NCBI GenBank assembly: GCA_905236835.1
Contig: CAJOQY010000058.1
Span: 1 to 7,020, forward strand
Source of the DNA: an uncultured Oscillibacter sp.
GTDB lineage: Bacteria > Bacillota > Clostridia > Oscillospirales > Oscillospiraceae
Length of the DNA: 7,020 nucleotides
Direction: 5' to 3'
The notes beneath the pieces were generated by a model. The model did not search any database. It saw only the letters and a program-made list of their open reading frames with translations, and was not told the origin of the DNA. This document shows, one piece after another, positions 1 through 4,620 of this stretch. How positions within the stretch are numbered: position 1 is the stretch's first letter; every line of letters begins with the position of its first letter. Made by a program: the position numbers and the translations under genes.

Positions 1-31
1 GCGGGAGAATATCAATTTTAATTATTTTTTT

Positions 32-51
32 AATTATCTTGAATTATCTTG
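32..51. repeat. Tandem 10-bp direct repeat over the -35 of the ATPase promoter
   Basis: AATTATCTTG occurs at 32-41 and is repeated without a gap at 42-51. The second copy runs into the TTGACA hexamer. A spacing of exactly 10 bp, about one helical turn, is what a dimeric regulator binding one DNA face would need. It could also be a chance duplication in A/T-rich DNA. The repeat is seen directly; a regulatory role is inference. Confidence 0.5.
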
Positions 52-77
52 ACAAAACACATGGTTTTTGATAAATT
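49..77 (+). promoter_or_regulatory. Sigma-A-type promoter for the ABC ATPase and aminotransferase genes
   Basis: A perfect -35 hexamer TTGACA (49-54) is followed by a 17-nt spacer and TAAATT (72-77). The -10 is preceded by TGA (69-71), an extended -10 dinucleotide in the right register. Transcription would start near 84, leaving a leader of about 28 nt before the ATG at 112. A promoter here implies that the ATPase can be transcribed separately from any permease or binding-protein genes upstream of the window. Confidence 0.6.
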
Positions 78-111
78 TGACGCGCGAAATTGATCGGCGG
101 GAGGCGGATAT

Positions 112-930
112 ATGGCGGTATTGGAAGTGCGCGATTTGGAAAAACATTTCGGCTCCACGCGCGTTTTGAAACAAATCAGTTTTTCTCTGGAAGAAGGACA
201 GGCGTTGTCCGTGATCGGATCATCCGGGAGCGGCAAAACGACGCTGTTACGCTGTCTGAATTTTCTGGAACGTCCGGACGGCGGCAAAATCCTCGTCCGC
301 GGGGAGACGCTGTTCGACGCGGCGGATCCGGCGACATGGAATGAAAACTCCGTGCGCGAAAAAAGATTACATTTCGGCTTGGTATTCCAGAATTTTAATC
401 TTTTCCCGCAGTATACGGCGTTGCAAAATGTGATCCTCGCCCCGGAATTATTGTCCAAAGACCGGAAACGCGGCGAAACATCCGGGAACGCGCGGGCGTC
501 CGGCGGAAACGCGGGCGGGAAAACGGATCGCGCGGCGCTGGAACAAAAAGGCATGGAATTACTTGAACAAATGGGACTGGCGGACCGCGCCGGACATTAT
601 CCGCACCAGTTATCGGGCGGACAGCAGCAGCGCGTGGCCATCGCGCGGGCGTTGGCGTTATCGCCGGATATATTATGCTTTGACGAGCCGACATCGGCGT
701 TAGACCCGGAATTGACCGGGGAAGTCCTGCGCGTGATCCGGGAATTGGCCGACCGCCGAACTACCATGATGATTGTCACGCATGAAATGGCGTTCGCCCG
801 TGACGTGGCGGATCAGATTATATTTATGGACGGCGGCGTTATCGTTGAGCAAGGCGATCCCAAACAGGTCATCGACAACCCGAAACAGGAACGCACGCGG
901 CGTTTTCTGGCGCATTACGCGCGGAATTAA
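112..930 (+). CDS. ABC transporter ATP-binding protein, polar amino acid uptake type
   Basis: This is the cytoplasmic ATPase subunit of an importer, closest in character to the GlnQ/ArtP group that powers amino acid uptake. The nucleotide-binding domain is complete: Walker A GSSGSGKT (residues 36-43), Q-loop Gln93 in VFQNFNLFPQ, signature LSGGQQQ (167-173), Walker B with catalytic Glu in CFDEP (189-193), D-loop SALD (195-198) and switch His224. At 272 residues it is about 25-30 longer than the usual 240-250. The excess lies at about 116-142, a Gly/Arg/Asn/Ala-rich low-complexity stretch in the helical subdomain between Q-loop and signature. The start is set by GGGAGG at 99-104, 7 nt before ATG. 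No permease or substrate-binding gene is in view, so the substrate is inferred from the family. The aminotransferase gene follows after 25 nt, probably in the same operon. Confidence 0.93.
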   Translation: MAVLEVRDLEKHFGSTRVLKQISFSLEEGQALSVIGSSGSGKTTLLRCLNFLERPDGGKILVRGETLFDAADPATWNENSVREKRLHFGLVFQNFNLFPQYTALQNVILAPELLSKDRKRGETSGNARASGGNAGGKTDRAALEQKGMELLEQMGLADRAGHYPHQLSGGQQQRVAIARALALSPDILCFDEPTSALDPELTGEVLRVIRELADRRTTMMIVTHEMAFARDVADQIIFMDGGVIVEQGDPKQVIDNPKQERTRRFLAHYARN

Positions 931-955
931 TACGGACGAAGGAGATATATTTTAT

Positions 956-2098
956 ATGCGATTGCAATTAAATCACGACGTGATGAAAACGGAACTGTCC
1001 GGGATACGGGGATTTACTTATCTGGTTCGGGATACGCCGGGCGCGTGCGCCTTGACAATCGGGGAGCCGGATTTGAACACGCCGGAGGAAATCAAAGCCG
1101 CCGCCAAAGCCGCCTTGGACGCCAATGACACGCATTATCCCCCCGGCAACGGTTACGCGTATTTGTTACAGGCCGTGTCTGACTTTGAGGCGCGGGAACA
1201 CGGATTGCGTTATTCGCCGGATGAAATTATTATCACGGACGGCGCGACGGAGGCTTTATACGCGAGTTTGCGGACAATCTGCAATCCCGGCGACGAGGTG
1301 ATTATTCCCACACCGGCGTTTTTATTATACGAAGCGATTGTCCAGTTATGCGGCGCGAAAGCCGTTTTAATGCCGACGGAAGAGAATCAATATCAAATCA
1401 GCGCGGAACAGCTGGAAAACGCGATCACGGACAAAACAAAAGCGATTATATTGACTTCTCCCAATAATCCGACGGGCTGTATTTACACGAAACGGACGCT
1501 TGACGAGATTCATGAGGTCTTAAAAGACAAGCCGATTTTCGCCGTCTGCGATGACGTATATAGAACGCTGGTCTATGACGGGGAATATCACAGTTTCGGG
1601 GAATATCAGGATATGCGCGACAGATTGATTATCGTCAACAGCTTTTCCAAGCCGTATGCCATGACGGGATGGCGCGTGGGCTGGGTGATGGCGGACGCGC
1701 CGATCCGGGACCGGATTCAAATTATACACCAGTATTGCGTAACGTCCGTGCCGTCGTTTGTCCAGCCGGCGTGCGTGGCGGCGCTGAAAAGCGACGTAAG
1801 CCCGACCGTTGAGATTTTCCGGAAACGCCGCGATTATGTATATCAGCGTTTAATCGACATGGGACTGGAAGTCCAAAAGCCCGAAGGCGCGTTTTATATG
1901 TTTATTAAAATCAAAAAATACGGCATGGATTCCCTGACATTCTGTACAAAAATGTTAAAAGAAGGGCTTGTCGGCGTGATTCCGGGCGTCTATTTCGGCG
2001 CGGATGATTATATGAGATTATCTTACTGCTATTCCGATCAGGATTTGAAAGAGGGCCTTGACCGGATAGAACGCTTTATCACGGGATTGAACGCGTAA
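956..2098 (+). CDS. PLP-dependent class I/II aminotransferase
   Basis: This 380-residue cytoplasmic enzyme belongs to fold-type I, aspartate aminotransferase family, and transfers amino groups between an amino acid and a 2-oxo acid. Visible landmarks are IGEPD (35-39), YPPGNG (61-66), SPNNPTG with the cofactor Asn171 (168-174), Asp199 and Tyr202 in CDDVYR, the Schiff-base Lys232 in SFSKPYAMTGWRVGW, and the carboxylate-binding Arg354 in MRLSYCYSD. The length is normal for the family. The reading frame is open further upstream, but ATG 956 is preferred: AAGGAG (939-944) lies 11 nt before it, and longer versions would run into the ATPase gene. The gap to the ATPase stop is 25 nt without a terminator, so the two genes are probably co-transcribed. 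That suggests metabolism of the imported amino acid, but substrate specificity cannot be read from the sequence. Confidence 0.93.
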   Translation: MRLQLNHDVMKTELSGIRGFTYLVRDTPGACALTIGEPDLNTPEEIKAAAKAALDANDTHYPPGNGYAYLLQAVSDFEAREHGLRYSPDEIIITDGATEALYASLRTICNPGDEVIIPTPAFLLYEAIVQLCGAKAVLMPTEENQYQISAEQLENAITDKTKAIILTSPNNPTGCIYTKRTLDEIHEVLKDKPIFAVCDDVYRTLVYDGEYHSFGEYQDMRDRLIIVNSFSKPYAMTGWRVGWVMADAPIRDRIQIIHQYCVTSVPSFVQPACVAALKSDVSPTVEIFRKRRDYVYQRLIDMGLEVQKPEGAFYMFIKIKKYGMDSLTFCTKMLKEGLVGVIPGVYFGADDYMRLSYCYSDQDLKEGLDRIERFITGLNA

Positions 2099-2129
2099 TA
2101 AAATATGATCTCATAAGCGAAAAATTTAA

Positions 2130-2168
2130 CTCCCCCGTCTGTGATTGATAACGGACGGGGGAGATTTT
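2130..2168 (+). terminator. Rho-independent terminator after the aminotransferase gene
   Basis: CTCCCCCGTC (2130-2139) pairs perfectly with GACGGGGGAG (2154-2163). The stem can extend by three more pairs to leave an 8-nt loop, and TTTT follows at 2165-2168. The stem starts 32 nt after the stop codon and closes the ATPase-aminotransferase unit. Confidence 0.88.
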
Positions 2169-2197
2169 AATAAATTTCATAAATTTTATAAATTTGA

Positions 2198-2212
2198 CAA
2201 AACGCTTGCAAT
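2198..2212. promoter_or_regulatory. 15-bp element shared with the efp promoter, cre-like (copy 1)
   Basis: CAAAACGCTTGCAAT occurs here and identically at 4522-4536, each time overlapping the -35 hexamer TTGCAA of a promoter with a 17-nt spacer. On the minus strand it reads TGCAAGCGTTTTGT, which fits a loose CcpA catabolite-responsive consensus (TGNAANCGNTNNCA) except for the last two positions. Control by CcpA is an inference. The identity may simply mark an extended -35 region favoured in this genome. Confidence 0.4.
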
Positions 2213-2234
2213 TTTGATTGTATTGGATTATAAT
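2206..2234 (+). promoter_or_regulatory. Sigma-A-type promoter of the candidate small RNA
   Basis: TTGCAA (2206-2211), a 17-nt spacer and a perfect TATAAT (2229-2234) lie in an A/T-rich spacer after the upstream terminator. The predicted start is near 2241. Its geometry is the same as that of the efp promoter at 4530-4558. Confidence 0.7.
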
Positions 2235-2240
2235 GCCAAT

Positions 2241-2387
2241 CACGGAGACATGAACGCGGCGGGCCGCAAGATGCCCACAACATCTTACGGCCCCATGTCG
2301 AGTGTCGAAGCGCCCAACACGGCAATCGCGCCACGGAATTATTATATCCTTTTTGCGGCTTTCTATCAACGGAAAGCGGCGGTTTTT
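2241..2387 (+). ncRNA. Candidate structured small RNA of about 147 nt, class unknown
   Basis: The stretch runs from a strong promoter to a terminator and folds well. An outer helix pairs GACATG (2247-2252) with CATGTC (2294-2299). After an 8-nt asymmetric bulge (2253-2260), an inner helix pairs 2261-2273 with 2281-2293, 13 positions with one C-A mismatch, around the loop CCCACAA (2274-2280). GTGT (2302-2305) can pair with ACAC (2317-2320) in a second hairpin, and the terminator hairpin closes the 3' end. It does not match the tmRNA, RNase P, SRP RNA or common riboswitch cores that I know; 6S RNA could not be firmly excluded. It could be a free small RNA, or a leader for the 51-residue protein gene beginning 140 nt further on. 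An open frame crosses it (ATG 2250 to TGA 2489), but its ribosome-binding spacing is poor and its codon choice is unlike the neighbouring genes. Confidence 0.55.
2355..2387 (+). terminator. Rho-independent terminator of the candidate small RNA
   Basis: The 5' arm GCGGCTTTCT (2355-2364) pairs with GGAAAGCGGC (2371-2380), with one internal G-G mismatch (2357/2378) and a terminal G-U pair, around a 6-nt loop. A run of five T follows at 2383-2387 after two G. The mismatch makes it weaker than the other terminators here, so some readthrough to the downstream small gene is plausible. Confidence 0.6.
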
Positions 2388-2440
2388 GTGCGGATTACAG
2401 GGGGTTATTATAATTTCCGTTGGTTTTCCGCTGATTTTCG

Positions 2441-2477
2441 CGGCGGCGTTGGGTCTGACATCCGGCGCCGCCGTTTT
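2441..2477 (+). terminator. Second terminator-like hairpin (possible attenuator) before the 51-residue gene
   Basis: CGGCGGCG (2441-2448) pairs perfectly with CGCCGCCG (2466-2473) around a 17-nt loop and is followed directly by TTTT (2474-2477). It lies 54 nt after the first terminator and 50 nt before the next start codon. No separate promoter for the small gene is evident between the two hairpins, so this may act as an attenuator or back-up terminator on transcripts from 2241. The T run is short. Confidence 0.4.
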
Positions 2478-2527
2478 GTCCCCGGCTGAAAATCGTGATA
2501 GGCGGCTTATCATGGAGGTGTAAATTT

Positions 2528-2683
2528 ATGCCGGAGGAAAAAGATTATCACGCCCTGTATATATCGTTATTCGGGGCCACGGAGGACGCGCTGGAACTGC
2601 TGGATCAGAACCGCGTTCAGGACGCGCGGGACAGGCTGATTCAGGCCCAGCGTGACGCGGAAGAAAAAGTAATATCAGATTAA
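2528..2683 (+). CDS. Small alpha-helical protein, 51 residues, function unknown
   Basis: The start is well set: a near-ideal GGAGGTG (2514-2520) lies 7 nt before ATG 2528, although the frame extends 11 codons further upstream to another ATG. The product is acidic and soluble, with no signal peptide, membrane segment, Cys or His pair. Residues from about 16 to 48 (ATEDALELLDQNRVQDARDR and on) have an amphipathic heptad-like pattern suggesting a helical hairpin. It resembles in style the short uncharacterised helical proteins that many Clostridia encode, but I cannot name a family. A strong terminator starts 8 nt after the stop. The unusually long leader (2241-2527, with two terminator-like hairpins) suggests conditional expression. 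Confidence 0.75.
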   Translation: MPEEKDYHALYISLFGATEDALELLDQNRVQDARDRLIQAQRDAEEKVISD

Positions 2684-2690
2684 GCGAAAA

Positions 2691-2730
2691 TCCCCCGCCG
2701 CGGTTCATAATCAAGCGGCGGGGAGTTTTT
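2691..2730. terminator. Bidirectional terminator between convergent genes
   Basis: CCCCGCCGC (2693-2701) pairs perfectly with GCGGCGGGG (2715-2723). TTTTT at 2726-2730 serves the plus strand, and AAAA at 2687-2690 supplies the U run for minus-strand transcripts. It sits between the stop of the 51-residue gene and the stop of the YlmC/YmxH gene, only one base from the latter's last codon. Confidence 0.88.
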
Positions 2731-2731
2731 G

Positions 2732-3064
2732 TCACGGGCCGGGATTCGGTCCGCCGCCCGAAGAGTAAAACCATGACCGCCGGGGCGGTTTGTGTCCGGG
2801 TCCGCCGTCCGGGCCGTGATGATGGTGAAACGGCTTGTCGACAAGAATAATATCATCCCCGATCCGCTGGATACACTCCCACGGGATCATATATTCTTCC
2901 CCGCGCCCGAACAGGCCGAAAAAGCGCGGAGGGCCAAATACGATAATGGCGGCGACCTGTCCTTCCGGGATTCTCACTTCCAAATCCCCCACACAGCCCA
3001 GCCGACAGCCGTCGTGAATGTTAATCACTTCTTTGCGGCGCAGATCACGCATGAGACATTGCAT
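2732..3064 (-). CDS. YlmC/YmxH family PRC-barrel protein with a His/Gly/Pro-rich tail
   Basis: Residues 1-76 match the YlmC/YmxH family, a small PRC-barrel fold found in spore-forming Firmicutes and often annotated as sporulation-related. Typical stretches are DLRRKEVINI (7-16), RLGCVGDLEV (21-30), GPPRFFGLFGR (44-54) and YMIPWECIQRIGDDIILV (58-75). Family members usually end soon after this strand. This one continues with about 34 residues (77-110) rich in His, Gly and Pro, including four consecutive His (80-83), which might bind metal or be disordered. ATG 3064 is chosen because GGGAGGG lies 6 nt upstream on the minus strand; Met5 is less likely. The isochorismatase-family gene precedes it by 79 nt on the same strand. 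The exact role of the family is not established. Confidence 0.85.
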   Translation of the reverse strand: MQCLMRDLRRKEVINIHDGCRLGCVGDLEVRIPEGQVAAIIVFGPPRFFGLFGRGEEYMIPWECIQRIGDDIILVDKPFHHHHGPDGGPGHKPPRRSWFYSSGGGPNPGP

Positions 3065-3073
3065 AAATATCCC

Positions 3074-3102
3074 TCCCGCCGTGATTTTATGCGGCGGCGG
3101 GA
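3074..3102 (-). promoter_or_regulatory. Hairpin overlapping the ribosome binding site of the YlmC/YmxH gene
   Basis: On the minus strand TCCCGCCG (3102-3095) pairs perfectly with CGGCGGGA (3081-3074) around a 13-nt loop. The 3' arm ends in the GGGA that begins the Shine-Dalgarno stretch GGGAGGG, so half of the site is paired in the folded RNA. No U run follows, so this is not a typical terminator. Translational damping or coupling is a reasonable inference. Confidence 0.5.
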
Positions 3103-3143
3103 ATGTCCCATGCGGATTATTTTTTTATATTATTTTACGCGGA

Positions 3144-3737
3144 TCAGGAAATGGAAGCGAGATATTCGCCGCTGTTCATGACGCTTGTGTGGATCGGCGT
3201 GAAAGTTTCCGCGAGTTTTTGAATTTCGGATTCCAGTTCCGGGGTCTGTCCGGCGATACAGTCATAAAGATAAATGATTTCATAGCCCATGTCAATGGCG
3301 TCCATCATAGTGGCGAGAATACAGCATTCCGCCGCGACGCCGGTTAAAACAACCGCCGTTTTGCCGTTCAGCGCGGAAAGAACCTGTTTTGACTTCATCG
3401 CGGAATATGTGGATTTCTCAATCACGGAAGTTTTCGCGGCGTATGGGATCAAATCCGCCGGGATTTCGTTCAAAAACGCGTCTTGATTGACAGCCTGATA
3501 CGTCTGATTATATTGCCGCCAGCGTCCGGACGGATTGGCGGGCGCGATATATTTCGTCATGATAAAATCCGGCGCGTTGGGCGCGTCCAAAATTTTCATC
3601 GTGTTTTTCATCGCCTCCGGCATGGACGGACAGGACCAGTCATATCCCGGCAGATAGACGTTTTGAAAATCCACGACAATCAGCGTATCTTTTGACGCGT
3701 CCCGCCGCGCGCCGCCGCGCGCTGTGTGTTCCATCAT
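3144..3737 (-). CDS. Isochorismatase-family cysteine hydrolase
   Basis: This 197-residue cytoplasmic hydrolase has the Asp-Lys-Cys triad of the isochorismatase/nicotinamidase superfamily: Asp23 in IVVDFQN, Lys108 in VIEKSTYSA and Cys139 in LTGVAAECCIL. The Asp-x-His metal motif expected after the first strand in nicotinamidases is absent (the segment reads FIMTKYIAPANPSGRW), which argues against PncA. The substrate is unknown: isochorismate, N-carbamoyl compounds and other amides are all used in the family. The N-terminus has a 16-residue Arg/Gly-rich extension before the first strand, encoded by a CpG-rich patch. The start rests on AAAGGGG about 8 nt before ATG 3737; a second ATG follows at 3734. 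The acylphosphatase gene lies 64 nt upstream and the YlmC/YmxH gene 79 nt downstream, with no convincing terminator at either gap. Confidence 0.9.
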   Translation of the reverse strand: MMEHTARGGARRDASKDTLIVVDFQNVYLPGYDWSCPSMPEAMKNTMKILDAPNAPDFIMTKYIAPANPSGRWRQYNQTYQAVNQDAFLNEIPADLIPYAAKTSVIEKSTYSAMKSKQVLSALNGKTAVVLTGVAAECCILATMMDAIDMGYEIIYLYDCIAGQTPELESEIQKLAETFTPIHTSVMNSGEYLASIS

Positions 3738-3776
3738 GATAGAATCCCCTTTTATTTTATATTATTATATTATTAT

Positions 3777-3805
3777 ATTATATTTTGCGCCTGTTTTGGA
3801 GTTAA
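3777..3805 (-). promoter_or_regulatory. Possible promoter for the cysteine hydrolase gene
   Basis: Read on the minus strand, TTAACT (3805-3800) is followed by a 17-nt spacer and a perfect TATAAT (3782-3777). The -35 is weak (4 of 6) and overlaps the acylphosphatase stop codon. The DNA from 3750 to 3786 is 37 bp of uninterrupted A/T holding several overlapping TATAAT-like hexamers, so the exact -10 is uncertain. Confidence 0.4.
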
Positions 3806-4077
3806 TATCCGGCGATTTCAAACGACGCCTCTTGGATCAGCGGCAAATCGTCCTGAATTTCCATGTGTTCAATCCGGATATAACGCTGCCCGCGCAGTTG
3901 GATCAGAAATTTCCGGATTTGGGATATATCGCCCTGTATTTCCATTTCAACGCGCCCGTCCCAGAGATTTTTCACCCATCCGGTCAGATACAGGCTCCGG
4001 GCCATGAACGCCGCCCGGTATCGAAATCCCACGCCCTGCACCCGTCCGGAAAAATAAATATGCCATCTGACTTTCAT
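3802..4077 (-). CDS. acyP: Acylphosphatase
   Basis: This 91-residue cytosolic enzyme hydrolyses the carboxyl-phosphate bond of acylphosphates to a carboxylate and phosphate. The signature GRVQGVGFRYR (11-21) contains the phosphate-binding Arg19, and WVKNLWDGRVE (34-44) contains the catalytic Asn37. Both key residues are intact and the length is standard for the single-domain enzyme. The start has GGAGG about 10 nt upstream on the minus strand. It is the first gene of the minus-strand group and faces divergently away from the efp region. I could not find a convincing -35/-10 pair upstream in the A/T-rich stretch 4095-4127. Confidence 0.93.
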   Translation of the reverse strand: MKVRWHIYFSGRVQGVGFRYRAAFMARSLYLTGWVKNLWDGRVEMEIQGDISQIRKFLIQLRGQRYIRIEHMEIQDDLPLIQEASFEIAGY

Positions 4078-4176
4078 CGTCCGCCCGCCTCCAGATTGAT
4101 ATATAATTTAATAATATATCATATTTTCCCATAAGAGGGAAGAAGTTTTGACGCGCGCGGATCAAACGCGGAAGAG

Positions 4177-4193
4177 TTTACAAAAAATTTACA
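4177..4193. repeat. Direct repeat TTTACA x2, 11-bp phasing
   Basis: TTTACA at 4177-4182 recurs at 4188-4193, each followed by an A-rich run. The copies are about one helical turn apart and end 18 bp before the -35 of the promoter at 4212. The position suits an activator site or an UP-like element. The repeat is visible; its function is inference. Confidence 0.35.
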
Positions 4194-4211
4194 TAAAAAC
4201 GCGTGAATATC

Positions 4212-4239
4212 TTGCGAAACGAAGAAAAAAGTGTATAGT
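4212..4239 (+). promoter_or_regulatory. Promoter candidate for the 35-codon ORF unit
   Basis: TTGCGA (4212-4217), a 16-nt spacer and TATAGT (4234-4239) form a plausible sigma-A-type promoter in the space between divergent genes. The predicted start near 4246 falls at the edge of the first of two palindromes. Confidence 0.5.
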
Positions 4240-4246
4240 AATCACG

Positions 4247-4272
4247 TTCGCGCGAAACGTATCCGCGCGGAT
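4247..4272. promoter_or_regulatory. Two adjacent perfect palindromes just after the predicted transcription start
   Basis: TTCGCGCGAA (4247-4256) and ATCCGCGCGGAT (4261-4272) are each perfectly self-complementary and are separated by 4 bp. They lie between the -10 at 4234-4239 and the ORF start at 4279, where repressor operators are often found. CpG-rich sequence makes short palindromes more likely by chance, so confidence is moderate. Confidence 0.4.
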
Positions 4273-4278
4273 AAAGGA

Positions 4279-4386
4279 ATGATTGGAGGAAGTATTGAGG
4301 ACGGCGAATATTCCTCGACGTACACGAAACTGACCGCGGAAGAACTGGCGGATTATATTGAAAACGGATCCGCCGACGCGGAATGA
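4279..4386 (+). CDS. Putative 35-residue acidic peptide, function unknown
   Basis: The frame encodes MIGGSIEDGEYSSTYTKLTA and continues with EELADYIENGSADAE. It is acidic, with a plausible short helix from about 17 to 27 and no signal peptide, Cys or membrane segment. Codon choice (GCG, GAA, GGC, ACG) matches the neighbouring genes. It lies between its own promoter candidate and a terminator, which supports a real gene. The start is doubtful: AAAGGA abuts ATG 4279 with no spacing, while the good Shine-Dalgarno GGAGGA (4285-4290) lies inside the ORF, before an in-frame ATT at 4294. A GTG at 4231 would overlap the -10. It could instead be a gene remnant or a leader. I do not recognise a family. 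Confidence 0.4.
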   Translation: MIGGSIEDGEYSSTYTKLTAEELADYIENGSADAE

Positions 4387-4423
4387 TTTTGCCCGCGCGG
4401 TAAAACGCCGGAATCCAAAACAG

Positions 4424-4464
4424 GGCTGTCTCACAATCGCGTGGGACAGCCTTGATATTATTTT
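4424..4464 (+). terminator. Terminator after the 35-codon ORF
   Basis: GGCTGTCTCAC (4424-4434) pairs with GTGGGACAGCC (4441-4451) over 11 bp with one G-U pair and a 6-nt loop. Two more pairs (4422-4423 with 4452-4453) are possible. A T-rich tail follows, ending in TTTT at 4461-4464. GGCTGTCTCA-type hairpins are common as terminators in clostridial genomes. The T run is interrupted. Confidence 0.7.
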
Positions 4465-4521
4465 ACTGTCATTCGCCGGAACAATCCCGCGCCGCGCGAA
4501 AAAAGACGGATATGATATGTT

Positions 4522-4536
4522 CAAAACGCTTGCAAT
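4522..4536. promoter_or_regulatory. 15-bp element shared with the small-RNA promoter, cre-like (copy 2)
   Basis: It is identical over CAAAACGCTTGCAAT to 2198-2212 and overlaps the efp -35. On the minus strand it reads TGCAAGCGTTTTGA, which fits the loose cre pattern TGNAANCGNTNNCA at all but one defined position. It is the better of the two copies. Regulation by CcpA is inference. Confidence 0.42.
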
Positions 4537-4558
4537 CAGGCGGAAAATATATTATGAT
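4530..4558 (+). promoter_or_regulatory. Sigma-A-type promoter of efp
   Basis: TTGCAA (4530-4535), a 17-nt spacer and TATGAT (4553-4558) lie upstream of efp. The predicted start near 4565 gives a leader of about 56 nt. The leader includes the 12-bp A/T palindrome TATAATATTATA (4591-4602). Confidence 0.7.
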
Positions 4559-4620
4559 ATATCATACGGGAGTTTATGACAGATGTTTTTTATAATATTA
4601 TATTTTTTTAAGGAGCGTGA

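Noticed and set aside
2145..2489. Open frame of 114 codons on the plus strand across the small-RNA region
   Set aside because: It begins inside the upstream terminator, crosses the promoter and two terminator-like hairpins, has codon choices unlike the neighbouring genes, and its internal ATG 2250 has GGAG only 2 nt away and would leave a leader of under 10 nt.
3144..3737. Nicotinamidase (PncA) as the identity of the cysteine hydrolase
   Set aside because: The Asp-x-His metal-binding motif of nicotinamidases is absent although the Asp-Lys-Cys triad is present.
4126..4141. Inverted repeat TTCCC-N6-GGGAA upstream of the acylphosphatase gene as an operator
   Set aside because: It has only 5 bp per arm, and no promoter could be placed around it.
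4189..4524. Minus-strand open frame of 111 codons opposite the 35-codon ORF unit
   Set aside because: The translation is rich in Arg and Phe without recognisable motifs, and it runs antisense through a promoter and a terminator; the bias follows from the CpG-rich opposite strand.
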